Shown piece by piece: positions 53,580 through 63,821 of a DNA stretch of 64,000 nt (positions are counted from its first letter, which is position 1; each line of letters opens with the position of its first letter). Source of the stretch: Bettongia penicillata ogilbyi. Taxonomy: Eukaryota > Chordata > Mammalia > Diprotodontia > Potoroidae. The translations under genes were made by a program, and so were the position numbers. Where the stretch lies: contig JAJHZJ010000311.1 in assembly GCA_023548195.1 (NCBI GenBank), positions 3,053,836 through 3,117,835 on the forward strand, written 5' to 3'. The notes under the pieces are model-generated. The model worked only from the letters and a program-made list of their open reading frames with translations. It was not told where the DNA came from and did not search any database.

Positions 53580-53780
53580 TGAAGAATCACAGAATTTGAG
53601 AGTTGGAAGAGTGCTCAGCAACCCTCTTGTCTAACCTATATATTAAAAGAATCCCTGCTATGAAATATTCAGCCTCTGCTTGACGGCCTTCAGGTTGTGA
53701 GTTTCCACTCCTTCCAGAGGCATCCCACTCCACTTGGGGACAACTTGAAAACTTAGGAAGTCTTCCCCATCAGAGAGCCT
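53580..53780 (-). repeat. CR1/L3 LINE 3' terminus, antisense
   Basis: 'gaatcacagaatttgagagt', 'cagcctctgcttgacggcct', 'ccagaggcatcccactccac'. Confidence 0.82.
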
Positions 53781-54169
53781 CCAAGAGCCTCCACTCCTTT
53801 TCTACCATACCTTCTGCTACCATCCTCTATTGTTAATCTCTTCTTTATCTTAGAACACTCATGATCCTTTAATCCTTCCATTTTCTGGAAACTGAAATCT
53901 CTTTCTTGTGAATACACCTCACCTTTAGCAACCCCTCCAGACTGACATGAACTGCCCTTGCACCCCTGATCAAAGGGCCAGAAACCAAGTGAGCAGATTC
54001 TGTGTTTTCCAATGCCATTTTCATACTCCATCTCACTATCATTTTCTAGCAATTACTTCCTTTAAAACTCATTCCATCTTGTCTAGATCCTTGTTGGTAT
54101 CCTGTGTGCACCTCCAGGTCACTCAACCACCCTAATCAATAAGTTCAGTCCCTGACTTTCTTCTTCTTA
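53781..54169. other. Unassigned, pyrimidine-rich DNA
   Basis: May continue the antisense CR1/L3 element; too decayed to assign. Open frames here have no domain. Confidence 0.3.
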
Positions 54170-54370
54170 TCATAGAACAGTAGATTTAGAGCTGGAAGGG
54201 AACTTCGCTGTTACCAAGTCCAGCCCCTCATTTTAGTTAAGAAAACTGAGGCGCAGAGGTATTAAATAACGTTTCTAGAACCACATAGATAATAAGTATC
54301 TGGGGCTCAATTTGAACTGATGCCTTCCTGACTCAAACCCAGTGCCCTAGCCACTCCTCCACACTACCTC
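54170..54370 (-). repeat. THER-type SINE, antisense
   Basis: 'gtagatttagagctggaagg', 'ttttagttaagaaaactgag', 'aataagtatctggggctcaa', 'ccctagccactcctccacac'. Confidence 0.88.
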
Positions 54371-54689
54371 TCTCTTCCCTATCCTAATCCCATGTCCTCT
54401 TTGAAAATCCTGACTTCCCAAGGTCCTTCTCCTCCACTCTCATGACCTTTGTTTCTAGTCTACTTCACCTACCCAAAGGAGTATCCATAGCACCGATCTC
54501 TATGTCTAAATTCCCTTCCTTCCCAATCCACCCAATGACTTTATCCTGAGTGTCAGAAATAGTGGTTCAGCTCAGAAGACAATTCTTTTCAATGTTCCTC
54601 TGATCATCAATATCAAGCATGGTATCATGGAATGTCATGGAAGATGTATGTTGGCTAAAAGTGTCCTCCATTGTTGTGGAGTTCAAATA
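54371..54689. other. Unassigned, CT-rich DNA
   Basis: Possibly decayed L2 or upstream RTE sequence. I cannot assign it. Confidence 0.3.
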
Positions 54690-54950
54690 AAAGGGGATTT
54701 TCTGTAGATAATGAAGTCCTCCATATGGTCTTATTTGCGGATGACATTCTGCAGATTGCAACAAACCCCAGGATACCACATGGCCTTCTCAATGACATCC
54801 ATCCATAGCTCCTCAAAAGAGATCATATAGTTATTCATACAGGAAGAAGCAAATAGATAAAGCATACATATTGCCTAGACTATGACATGCAGTTAGATGG
54901 GTATCCCATAAATATCTTGGACAGGTCTCCCAAAACTGTAATGTGAAAAA
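54690..54950 (+). pseudogene. RTE-type LINE reverse-transcriptase fragment
   Basis: The plus frame at about 54,713-54,770 gives VLHMVLFADDILQIATN, with the Phe-Ala-Asp-Asp catalytic motif of non-LTR reverse transcriptases. Downstream, MQLDGYPINIL and, in the next frame, Tyr-Leu-Gly-Gln-Val match the conserved Asp-Gly-...-Tyr-Leu-Gly block that follows it in RTE-like elements. A stop and a frameshift separate the blocks. It is too short to be functional and opposite in orientation to the RTE C-terminal piece 1.4 kb upstream. Confidence 0.75.
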
Positions 54951-55110
54951 TGTTCAATCACTCAATAAATATTTATCAACTCCCTGCTATGTGCAATGCA
55001 CCATGTTCAGATCCAAGGGAAGTAGAGAGATAAATAAGACCTGGTGCCTACCTGTGAGGAGTTTACAATACAGGAGATGGAAATAAGGCACATATGTGAA
55101 TTAATACTTA
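54951..55110 (-). repeat. L2 LINE 3' terminus, antisense
   Basis: 'caatcactcaataaatattt', 'atcaactccctgctatgtgc', 'gtgaggagtttacaatacag'. Confidence 0.85.
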
Positions 55111-55389
55111 AACATTTCAGGGATATGTAGTTTTGTTGGGTCTGTCCCTCCTCCATTGAAACAGATCACAATCCGTCTATGACTTAGTAGATAGTCTTTG
55201 AATGTTGCTCTGGCTTGCCAAATTTGTCATTTGATGACAAGTTTTTCTGAGCTTAGCTATGCCAGTCCATCCATAATATGAATCCAGTGCATCATCAGTC
55301 CTGTTTTTGAAGTCTTTCCAGCTTGATAGGACCTGCTTGGTGTCACCAGCCTTCCATGAGGAGGCATTGGATGAAGCAGCATGCTGAAA
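55111..55389. other. Unassigned element-like sequence
   Basis: This stretch ('ccagtccatccataatatga', 'cagtgcatcatcagtcctgt') has the texture of a dispersed repeat, but I cannot name a family. The minus strand is open for 84 codons from 55,431 without a domain. Confidence 0.3.
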
Positions 55390-55582
55390 TGGAAATGATA
55401 TAGAATCAGGAATCCAAGCCCTTGGATTCAAATCCCAGCTCTGCTACTTACTGCCTTTATTACCTTGGGCAAGTCAGTTAACACCTCTAGGCCTCAGTTT
55501 CATCACCTATAATTGAAGGGGTTGGAGTACATTATCCTTGTGGTCCCTCCCAACTCTAAATCTAGGACCTATGATTCTATGA
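55390..55582 (+). repeat. THER-type SINE
   Basis: 'ggattcaaatcccagctctg', 'taccttgggcaagtcagtta', 'tctaggcctcagtttcatca', 'aactctaaatctaggaccta'. Confidence 0.92.
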
Positions 55583-55584
55583 GT

Positions 55585-55950
55585 GGAGACAACATGATTT
55601 GGTAGAAAAGATACTGGATTTGAATTTCAAGGATATGAATTCACATTCTAACTCTACTCCTTACTACCCATTTCCCAAGGCATTCAAGAGTCTCAGTTGC
55701 CTCCCTTGTAAAAGGAAGGGGTTCACCTAGATCAGTAGTGTCAGATCTCAAATAGAAATAGATCTCTGCAAGGGCATATTGACCAGGAAAATCACAAATT
55801 AACATTATCTGTGTTGTATTGTATTTTTATTTACTTTACTAAACATTTCCCAATTTTATTTAATCTTGTTCAGAGGCACTTGGGAGTTTTGCTAGATGGT
55901 CTCATCTAGGACATCTAAAGTATCTTCCAGCTCTAAACCTATGAGGCTAT
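55585..55950 (+). repeat. THER-type SINE split by a hAT-like element
   Basis: The first half runs from 'gatactggatttgaatttca' to 'ggggttcacctagat' (55,732). The second half resumes at 'ctagatggtctcatctagga' and ends 'ccagctctaaacctatgagg'. It lies directly after another THER copy. Confidence 0.85.
55733..55891 (+). mobile_element. hAT-like non-autonomous DNA transposon
   Basis: 159 bases starting CAGTAGTGTCAGATCTCAAA, close to the CAGGGGTGTCAAACTCAAA end I know from marsupial hAT-type repeats. The centre has 'acaaattaacattatctgtg', 'ttgtattgtatttttattta' and 'tttcccaattttatttaatc', then 'ggcacttgggagttttg'. CTAGAT flanks it on both sides (55,727-55,732 and 55,892-55,897), part of an 8-base hAT duplication. 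No coding capacity. Confidence 0.78.
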
Positions 55951-56868
55951 GCTTTCAGTGAAGGACATGGAGAAAGACGAGTGCTTTACATCTATCTAAC
56001 AAAAATTGAAGCTATTCAGTGCTCTGTTCAAAATCAGAGTGTGTGGATGGACCTGGCTCAGCAATCTTCACACTCATCATCAACAGCCATGGACTCCTTG
56101 CCATCCACCATATCAGCAATAATGTGAATTAAATAAAATATGAATTAGAATATGATCAATGCATAAGACACTCTAGAGTTATAAAACCAGAAATGGTAAT
56201 CATTAATATGCGTACTGACCATGTGTGTCTTTCAGTCCATATCTATAAATTGGCCCATTTGTAGATAAGCATAATTAAATATGGAAAAACACTTAAGGCC
56301 ATTCAAAACCATTAAGATTGCTGGTTCTGAATTCAGATAAGCAGGACAAACAAACCCTTATCCAAATGAAAGATCACTTCTGCTATCTTTCTCTAACTTT
56401 CTAACTTACTGAAGCCAAATTTCAAAGCGGGAATGTCTGGCAAGTACTTTCAAATGGAACTCTTTGTTTTGGTTGCAGTTCTTATCACAAATGCAGCCGA
56501 CTTCCTATTTGTTTCATTGGGAAAACTCATTCCGCAGATTCTGATATTTCAGGCTGTTTGTAAATGTTTTCTTTGCTTTAGATAGGGCTTATTGGCCATA
56601 TCAGAGTTTCCAGTGTTGTGAGGAAAGAACTTTGTAAATCTTAAAATGCTATTTATCTCAATGTAAATTATCATTTTCTTTCCTCAAATGAGCCAGACCT
56701 CCACCAAAATGTGGAACTAACTGTGTTGGTTTTTTTAAATGTGTTGAAAATAGTTTGTTGTAAATATACACACAAAGTAGAGTCCTTGGATTTCAACATC
56801 ATTTTTCATTTCAAATATAACCTTTGTATTTATTTTGAAAATTCTATAGATGCCTTTTGTTTCGTTGA
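55951..56868. other. Repeat-free stretch, candidate conserved non-coding DNA
   Basis: No repeat or exon recognised. About 56,400-56,700 is AT-rich with forkhead-like ('ctgtttgtaaatgttttctt') and other motif-like words; 56,120-56,290 is similar. Function is unproven. Confidence 0.25.
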
Positions 56869-57090
56869 TGACTTTTGTCAATGGGGTTTTCTTGGCAAAG
56901 ATACTGGAGTGGTTTTGCCATTTTCTTCTACAGTGTGCCCCTGTTTTACAGATGAGGAACTGAAGCAAGTAGGGTATTAAGTGACTTGCCCAAGGTCACA
57001 TATCTATTAAGTTTCTGAGTCCAAGTTTAAACTTAGATCTTCCTGACTCCAAGCCAAGTGCTCTATCCATTGCACCACCTAGCTGATCTT
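56869..57090 (-). repeat. tRNA-derived marsupial SINE, antisense
   Basis: 'ggggttttcttggcaaagat', 'actggagtggttttgccatt', 'aagtgacttgcccaaggtca', 'ctctatccattgcaccacct'. Confidence 0.93.
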
Positions 57091-57129
57091 TTGTTTTCAT
57101 GTCATTGTAACTTATGGTTATATTTCCCT

Positions 57130-57395
57130 TAGGCACCCATTATGCCTTCCCTTGAAACAAACAAAAAGACCAGTTCAGGTAACCAATGAACATGGTGACC
57201 ACACTGGATAGTGCAAGCAGTATTTCACACTCCTGCTTCATCTCTCCATTGAAAGGAGTGAGATTCATTTACTCATCCCTTTTCCAGGGACAAGATTGGT
57301 TTTTACACTTACGCGATGTTCAAAATTCCCCAGCTTTCTTTCTGTTTACATTGTTGTAGTCTTTGTGTATGTTGTTTTCTTTGCTTTCTCATGTA
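57130..57395 (-). repeat. L1 LINE 3' UTR fragment, antisense
   Basis: 'accacactggatagtgcaag', 'cagtatttcacactcctgct', 'ttccagggacaagattggtt', 'ctgtttacattgttgtagtc'. This resembles the antisense 3' UTR of the L1 at 47.8 kb, with its ORF2 end missing. Confidence 0.7.
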
Positions 57396-57639
57396 AAAGG
57401 GGACTGTCTGATGAGCCCAATCCCAACCAGCAATCATAGAGTACCATTGATACAGTTCCCCATGTAGAAGAGGTTAGGGAGCTTGATTATCAAAGAATAG
57501 TGCTGATGTGTAATCAAAATCCCTTGGAGAGACTTTGGAGTATGTGTAAACATTCTGTAACTGGTTTGGCTCTGTTAGCCATGTGTTGAATAACAGCCTC
57601 TTTGATTTGCTGCAGTTGTAGAATTGGAGCTGGTGGTGT
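57396..57639. other. Unassigned DNA
   Basis: No repeat or gene recognised. Confidence 0.35.
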
Positions 57640-57778
57640 CTTCAAAAGTGATTAGTCAGTAGATTGAGCCTCAGCTCTGGAGTCAGGAGGATCTGAGTTC
57701 AAATCCCACCTCAGATAATTACTATCTGTGTGACCCTGGGCTTAACATCCAGCCTCAACTGCCTCAAAAAAAAAAAAG
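57640..57778 (+). repeat. Short tRNA-derived SINE with A-tail
   Basis: 'ctggagtcaggaggatctga', 'gttcaaatcccacctcagat', 'tctgtgtgaccctgggctta', then A12. Same short form as the copy at 47.6 kb. Confidence 0.92.
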
Positions 57779-58689
57779 TCATCAGTAAACCTTCATCTCT
57801 GTTTCTTGGTTTTTACTGCTTTTCTTTATGTTAACTTCTTTGCTGACAGCATCCATTGAGAGACAATGGTATAAGGAGAAAGACCTTAAACTTTTTCTCC
57901 ATAAGAAACTGACATGTGGCCCTATGAATACAGACCTCCACTCTTAGCTTGTCTTGGTGTTTATCCACTTGTTTCCATTGAAAGAAGTTGGACACTGTGA
58001 CTTTGTGAGTTTTGAAAAGTTGGGAAAGCAAGCTGTCCAAGAATCCCAGGAGTCTAAGAGAGTAATAAGGGAGTCTGGAAGTGGATTCAAGCCAGGTTTC
58101 GCTGCTGTCCTAGCATCTATACCCCAAGGTTTGAGGAGCGACCCTCAAGACTAAGTCCAACTGAGACAAGGATTCATCTGGCTGCATTTGGACATGAACT
58201 TGATGGGACCAATACTGTACTGAGAATGAGAACCTGAAGTGCTGGGGGGTAGGATGGGGTAAAATTGTCTGTTCTCCTGTTCTTCTTATATCTTTGATGT
58301 AAATAACCCTTTGTAAAAACTTACGGACTTTAATTGGTTAAGTGGTAAAACTCAAGTGCTGGTCATTGGTATTTAATAGTGTAGGGCTACAAGAGGTGGT
58401 GACTCTAGTCAATGGCATTAAAGAAGAGATACTACAACTCCTGGGGGTCATTCTTAGATCCCTGAGGATGGGCTATAGTCAGCCTGGTTCTGGGATAGTA
58501 CACCCATAGAAGTATTTGTACACTTATATCATTGTACCTCATTGTATATGTCTTCTGTACATGTTTTTCTGAATTCCTCACATTAGTCATCCCCTTTTTG
58601 GGGGGTGTAGACCTGTGCTGTCATTGATGTAAGGAATTCCTCATTAAGAAACTCCCCCTTTTGTGTCAGGAACATCAAGGAGGCCAATA
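57779..58689. other. Unassigned, apparently single-copy DNA
   Basis: Opposed short open frames at 57,831-58,154 have no domain. 58,610-58,680 ('gtgctgtcattgatgtaagg', 'aattcctcattaagaaactc') looks repeat-derived but I cannot name it. Confidence 0.35.
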
Positions 58690-59225
58690 GAACTAGATCT
58701 TATAGTATATGATGGTAAGATGTAGGAAGACTGGAGGGATGTGGGGGAGAGGGGAGAATTGAGGGTTGTAGGCTATGAAGAATTTTGAATGTCAAACAGA
58801 GTATTTTATATTCAGTCCTGGAGGTGACAGGGAGCCATTGGAGTTCCTTGAGTAGGGAGGAAGATGGTAGCATAGTTAGATCTTCAGGAAGATCACTGTT
58901 AACAGCTGAGTGTAGGATAGAATGCAATTGGGACAAATCTATAGCAAAGTGACCAGTGGGCAGGCTATTGTCATAATCAGGCATGAGATGATAAAGGCCT
59001 GCATCAGGGTGATGGAAGTATGAGAAGAGGGATGGGGCATATGCAAGAGATGTTACAAAAGTAGAAACCATAGGACTTGGCAACTGACTAAAGATGGGAG
59101 TTAGAGGGGAAGGAGTTGAGAATGACATCTAGGCTGTAAGTTGGGGTCAGGGAGATGATGGTGGCACCCTCATCAGTAAGAGGAAAGTCAGAAAGAGAGC
59201 CTAGGAGTAGTTCTGTTGCATTCTT
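58690..59225 (-). pseudogene. L2 LINE ORF2 C-terminal region, antisense
   Basis: Minus-strand frame 59,128-58,700 stays open for 142 codons, the longest clean L2 coding remnant here. It contains ELQWLPVTSRTEYKILCLTF, the conserved block in which L2 and related LINEs read Leu-x-Trp-Leu-Pro-Val...Tyr-Lys. The catalytic domain and endonuclease lie outside the copy, and the terminus is missing beyond 58,690. It is not under a gene promoter. Confidence 0.85.
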
Positions 59226-59480
59226 TTGTGTCTTGTATGATCTTAAAAGAAGAATGGAAGGGGAAGAGAAGAGGAATACATTAAGTGATGGGAAGGGAAA
59301 AGAAGATTAGGGAAAATTATCTCACATAATCAGAGTGCAAACGTAGAGGTCTCTATTTATAAGTAGGAAGGGGTGAGGGAAGCCGGTGACACTGACTCTC
59401 CTTGGAACTGGTTAAAGGAGGTAATACACACAGAAAAGCAGGTAAAGGCAAAGGGGGGCGACTTGCTGGAACTAGTTCTA
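59226..59480 (+). repeat. HAL1/L1 internal non-coding fragment
   Basis: 'gggaaaattatctcacataa', 'aacgtagaggtctctattta', 'cttggaactggttaaaggag', 'gtaatacacacag' parallel the part of the 38.5-42.2 kb HAL1-like element near 40,800-40,935. Confidence 0.65.
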
Positions 59481-59764
59481 AATGGCTTACAAATCCATTG
59501 TTGAATTTTTGGTATGAGCATTTATAATTCAGAAATCAACAATTGCTACAAATCAGGCCTTAATTCATTTTGTGGAATTTCTAGACTTAAAGCAGTGTTA
59601 ATTATACAAATTAAATTTAAAAGTATGTGTATATATATTTCCTCCTCAAAAATCCTTGCCATCAAACGTTTATCAGCACACCCCCATCTTACTGTATAAA
59701 CACTGCTTGAAATCAATCAAAGTACAGTAAAAAGTTCAGGGAATGAAGTCATCACTATAGTGGA
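59481..59764. other. Unassigned AT-rich DNA
   Basis: No repeat or gene recognised. Confidence 0.35.
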
Positions 59765-59885
59765 GGCTAATAATATTAATAATAATAACTGGCATTTCTA
59801 TAACACTAAAATTTACAACGTGTTTTATATCCATTATCTCGCTGAGCCTAACAACACCCCTGGGCACAGAAATTTGTTGTGGCTG
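59765..59885 (-). repeat. MIR-type SINE 3' part, antisense
   Basis: 'taatattaataataataact', 'ggcatttctataacactaaa', 'tatatccattatctcgctga', 'gcctaacaacacccctgggc'; cut by the next SINE. Confidence 0.88.
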
Positions 59886-59889
59886 TTGT

Positions 59890-60138
59890 TGAATCATTTC
59901 AGTTGTGTCCGACTCTTCACAAACCCATTCGAGGTTTTCTTGGCAAAGATACCGGAGTGGTTTGTCACTTCCTTCTCCAGCTCATCTTACAGAAGAATAA
60001 ACTGAAGCAAAAAGGGTAAAGTGACTTGCCCAGGGTCACATAGCTAGGAAGTGTCTGAGGCAGATCTGAATTCAGGAAGATGAAACTTCCCAACTCCAAA
60101 CCTGGCATTCCATCCTCTGCACCACCAAGCTGCTTCAC
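59890..60138 (-). repeat. tRNA-derived marsupial SINE, antisense
   Basis: 'cagttgtgtccgactcttca', 'gaggttttcttggcaaagat', 'accggagtggtttgtcactt', 'gcagatctgaattcaggaag'. It sits where the MIR above breaks off. Confidence 0.93.
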
Positions 60139-60234
60139 TGTACTAAACAGGAAAACAGGAAGAAATGAGAGAATAGATAGAAAAGAGTGACATAGATAAA
60201 GGAAGGGATTAGTCTTAAGCAAAACAGGTTCTAA

Positions 60235-60690
60235 CTAAAGATATATAAAAATACTTGTAGCAGCTCTTTTATAAGATCAAAGAATTAGAAACCGAGGGAG
60301 AATGGGCGAAAAAGGATGACGTATAAACGTGATGGAATACTACTGTGCTGTATGAAATGATGAAAGGGATGGTTTCAGAGTAGAATTGGGAGAAAAATTT
60401 ACAAAAATATAGTAAAGACCAACAAAACTTTGAAAAATTTAGGAACTCTGATCAGTATAATGAAAAACCATGGCTCCAGAGGGATACCTGTTGAAAGATT
60501 CTGAGCAGCCCTTGATAAAGACGTGATAGATGAAGACTGCTTTTTTTTTTTTAACATGACCAATACAGAAATTTGTTTTACTTGATTATATATGTTTGTA
60601 ACAGGAGTTTTGTTTTTCTTTCTCAGTCATTGGGTGGTAAAGGAAAAAGAAAAGGCAGATTTTTGCTTAATGAAAATAGTCATTAAAAAA
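60235..60690 (+). mobile_element. L1/HAL1 3' end
   Basis: 'cttgtagcagctcttttata', 'aagaattagaaaccgaggga', 'gtgatggaatactactgtgc', a T11 run, 'aacatgaccaatacagaaat', 'cattgggtggtaaaggaaaa'. The 59.2 kb fragment may be the upstream part of the same element, split by SINEs. Confidence 0.78.
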
Positions 60691-60954
60691 AGAAACTCCC
60701 TTATCAATTTAGAGCAGCAAGTGTTTCGCAATTTATAGAAGTCTTAGGGAGGTGTCAGGGGTAGTGAGCTGTTAGGTGACCTTCCTAACGTCAGTCAGTT
60801 GGTTGATAAGCATTTATTGGGCACTTACTACATACTAAGCACCAAACTAAGTGCAGGACAAAGGCAAAACCAGTTCCTATCCTCCAGGAGCCCATTATTC
60901 ATGATAATTATCATTATGATGGAGACAATATATAAATAACCTATGTATGTGTGA

Positions 60955-61197
60955 TTTTTTTGTTGTTTTCATTCACATCTTACTCTTCCTGACCCCATTG
61001 GGGGTTTTCTTGGCAAAGATACTAGAGTAGTTGGCCATTTCTGTCTCCAGCTCATTTTACAGATAAGGGAACTGAGACAAACAGGGTTAAGTGACTTGCC
61101 CAGGGTTACCCATCAAGGCCAGAATTGAACTCAGAGAGATGAGTCTTCCTGACTCCAGGCCTGGCACGCTATCCACTCAGCCACCTGGCTGCCCTCA
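60955..61197 (-). repeat. tRNA-derived marsupial SINE inserted in L2, antisense
   Basis: 'gggggttttcttggcaaaga', 'tactagagtagttggccatt', 'gggttaagtgacttgcccag', 'ctcagccacctggctgccct'. Confidence 0.95.
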
Positions 61198-61405
61198 GTA
61201 CATATAAGATACATACTTAATCTCAAAGAAAAAGACACTAGTCTTCAGATCAGACCATAAAAAAGCCTCCTACAGAAAGTAGGAGGGGAACTGAGTCTTG
61301 AAGAAAGCCAGGGAAGCTAAAAGGCAGGGATGAGGAGGAAGAACTTTCCAGGCATGGGGGCAATCAGTGCAGAGATGGGGGATGAGTACTGGGTTCAAGG
61401 ACTAG

Positions 61406-61465
61406 CAAGTAGCTAGTTTGTAGAATGCATGCGGACTCAAGTAGCTAGTTCATAGAATACATGTA
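61406..61465 (+). repeat. 32-base tandem duplication in the antisense L2
   Basis: 'caagtagctagtttgtagaa' at 61,406 and 'caagtagctagttcatagaa' at 61,438, each continuing 'tgcatg' or 'tacatg'. Slightly diverged copies. Confidence 0.85.
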
Positions 61466-61545
61466 TAGGAAGATGAGAAAGGCAGATAAGCCTGTAGGTT
61501 TCCCACCCCTGTTTAGGCTATGAAGAGCTTTAAATAAGAGAGTTA

Positions 61546-62140
61546 ATTCAAATCAAAGAAAGTCAACAAGCATTTATAAAATGCTTACTAATACAAATAG
61601 AAACAAAAAGATAGCCCCTACTCTTGACGAATGGGGGTAAACAACATGTAAGAAGGAATTAGAAAATGGGGGCAAAAGGGTGGAGCCAGACACTCAAGGC
61701 ACAATAGAAGAAGTCCAGAGAGTTAAGGGCAGGACCCTGAGAGGATTAAAGGAGTAAATATGGCTGGTCTGGAATCCTTTCCTTAAAAGGGAAGTTCTGG
61801 GAAGAAACGACCAATTACAGACTACAGAGAGGAGAGTTCTCCAAGCATGAGAAAGCTGTAGGGAAAGAAGACTCTTCCAAGATGATAAGGCTACTGGACT
61901 GATAAGGCAGGGACTGAAGGGTCAACGGTGAGAAGGCTGCTGGGAACTGGTGGAGAAACAGGTCTGAAAAGTCAGCAATAGGTCCCAGGGAGGCCTTTAT
62001 TTCTTACACTAGACCTAACAAGGACCTAAGTGAGAAGGGGCCCCTGACACCATCAGATGTGCTGCACCTTAGAAAAATCACCTTTGTAGCTAAGTAGAAG
62101 GTATGTTTAGAGAGGGGAGAAACAAGAAGGGAGACCTGAA
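61546..62140 (-). repeat. Antisense L2 mosaic
   Basis: A second antisense L2 terminus starts at 61,548 ('caagcatttataaaatgctt'), followed by sequence I cannot place. At 62,035-62,140 another antisense L2 block ('gaaaaatcacctttgtagct', 'gtagaaggtatgtttagaga') fits the position just beyond the 61.5 kb break, so the second L2 seems to sit inside the first. Confidence 0.6.
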
Positions 62141-62744
62141 GGTCCCTTTCTAATCCTATTAGGCTTAGGGAATTCCCTCAAGAGAGCTCTGCCTATGACA
62201 GACACTTGTGAAACCAAGTGAGGCCTACCCAAGGTCACCAGGCTTAGTTACCAGCTGAATTCCTGCTGTACTTTATCTTATAATGAGCTTTTGTCTACCA
62301 GAATTCACTTGAGGGAAACTCAACATTTAGGAGTCCCAAAGCCTCAGGTTTGCCTTCCTCATCTCTTTCTCCATCCGAGCCCAGAAGGCCTCTGTTTGAG
62401 ACTCAGAGCTTCCACTGTAGCAGGGCTGCTCAGAGACACAAACCCCACTCAGGGAGGAGGCCGCCACATTGATTTTAATGGGCTGAACTTTATGGCCCCA
62501 TTTAACAACAAGATGAATTTTTTATGGATGTGCTTGGTGAACCAGGCAGTAGAAAGACAGCACATTTTCCAGCCTAGTGTCTGGCTCGATTGGCTCTCTG
62601 GCTCTTGAATGCTTCTCCTTAGGATCTAAATGACTGGCTTCTGCACTGAGAATTTTTATGATTGCACTCAGGGTCTCATGCCCAGGTTATGCCCCTTGGG
62701 GACATAACTAGCTTATGAATCTCTACTTTCTTCTTTCTGGAGGA
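62141..62744. other. Unassigned, apparently single-copy DNA
   Basis: The 105-codon open frame at 62,291-62,608 has only a TTG start and no domain, so I do not call it. No repeat recognised. Confidence 0.4.
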
Positions 62745-62885
62745 TGGTGCTCAGTTTTGTGTTCAGAATTGCATCCTGGGTACACATTTTTTAAGAAGTC
62801 TATTGCCTAACTGGAGAACATCTAGCAAAGGGCAATAAGACTAGGGAAGAGCCCTGCTACTATAAAAATGAGGCCCTTGAAATCT
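62745..62885 (+). repeat. CR1/L3 LINE, upstream part of the 3' region
   Basis: 'gtgctcagttttgtgttcag', 'aattgcatcctgggtacaca', 'tggagaacatctagcaaagg', 'gcaataagactagggaagag'. This is the sense CR1 block that precedes the terminal region, which is absent here. Confidence 0.75.
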
Positions 62886-63821
62886 CTAAAAACTCTTACT
62901 TTGTAGCCAATCTCAAATATCTTAGGTTCAGTATGGCTATTTTGCATAATAAATTATGTAAACCACAGCCCATGACCCCATCCAGTACACCCATTAGATG
63001 TGGCCAGATAATACACAATACTAATCTAAAAGCAAGAATATTTCATTAAAATATTATTAAAAGTAAGAGGGAATCCAGTGGTAGAGTCGTTCTCCATCCC
63101 TCATACATAAAGAGTTACAACAATTTCAGTACGCTTAGGAGGTCGATATAATAAAAATTCCACATAAAAACTTTCAAGGGTTCCCCTCTGTTTCCTCCAA
63201 AATTGGCTTTCAGTCACCTGCACTGAGATCTTCCAATCTCTCAGAGCAATCTAGAATATGCTGGAGCCTTTCAGTTTGGCTCCAAGGCAGTCAGAGTTCC
63301 TCCGGGTTCAGGGATGCAAGGTCTATACCTCTCCATGGTTCTCCTTCCTTCTCTCTGCTTTGACTACAGCCCAGGGGTCTCCCTCTTGCAGTAGCTCAAG
63401 TACATCTCAGGACTCCTTAGACATTGCACCCAGTTGACTCACTGTGACCCTCCTCATCTCTTATTTCCTCTTTTTCTAGCTATAAATTCTCCCTCCCTCC
63501 ATTTATTTTTCCAAGTTTTCAAGTACTGAAACAATTCTTTGTCTTCACATAAGTCTGCTGGCATTCTGATGACCTGAAATCTCCGCAAATGGAAGTCAAT
63601 GCCCCTCCTCACCTTGTCTCTGTGGTTATATGATGCTGCGCTGTAGTATTCCTAAAATTAGCTATCCATGTTGGGTTCAAATGAAGGAAAGAGAAGAGTG
63701 GAGTGGGATGGGGGGAGTAGAAGAAAGGAACATGATATCTATTTTCTAGCAATGGAAGAATGTCATCTGTAAGAGTGATTAAAGTGATTCTGGTTGGCTT
63801 GAAAGGGAAAAAGCCAAGCTG
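62886..63821. other. Unassigned DNA
   Basis: No gene or named repeat. 62,935-63,170 is AT-rich. I looked for LTR ends there and saw none. Confidence 0.35.

Larger units (their letters stand above)
60800..61545 (-). repeat. L2 LINE 3' part, antisense, split by a SINE
   Basis: The terminus at 60,800-60,954 ('gataagcatttattgggcac', 'ctatcctccaggagcccatt') continues at 61,200-61,545 ('gcctcctacagaaagtagga', 'gaagaaagccagggaagcta', 'ggctatgaagagctttaaat'). Confidence 0.85.

Noticed and set aside
62291..62608. 105-codon plus-strand open frame
   Set aside because: It begins at a TTG and has no recognisable domain or exon boundary.
62930..63170. Possible LTR or endogenous retrovirus
   Set aside because: AT-rich sequence with no TG...CA ends, paired repeat, primer-binding site or retroviral reading frame. 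I found no endogenous retrovirus anywhere in the window.
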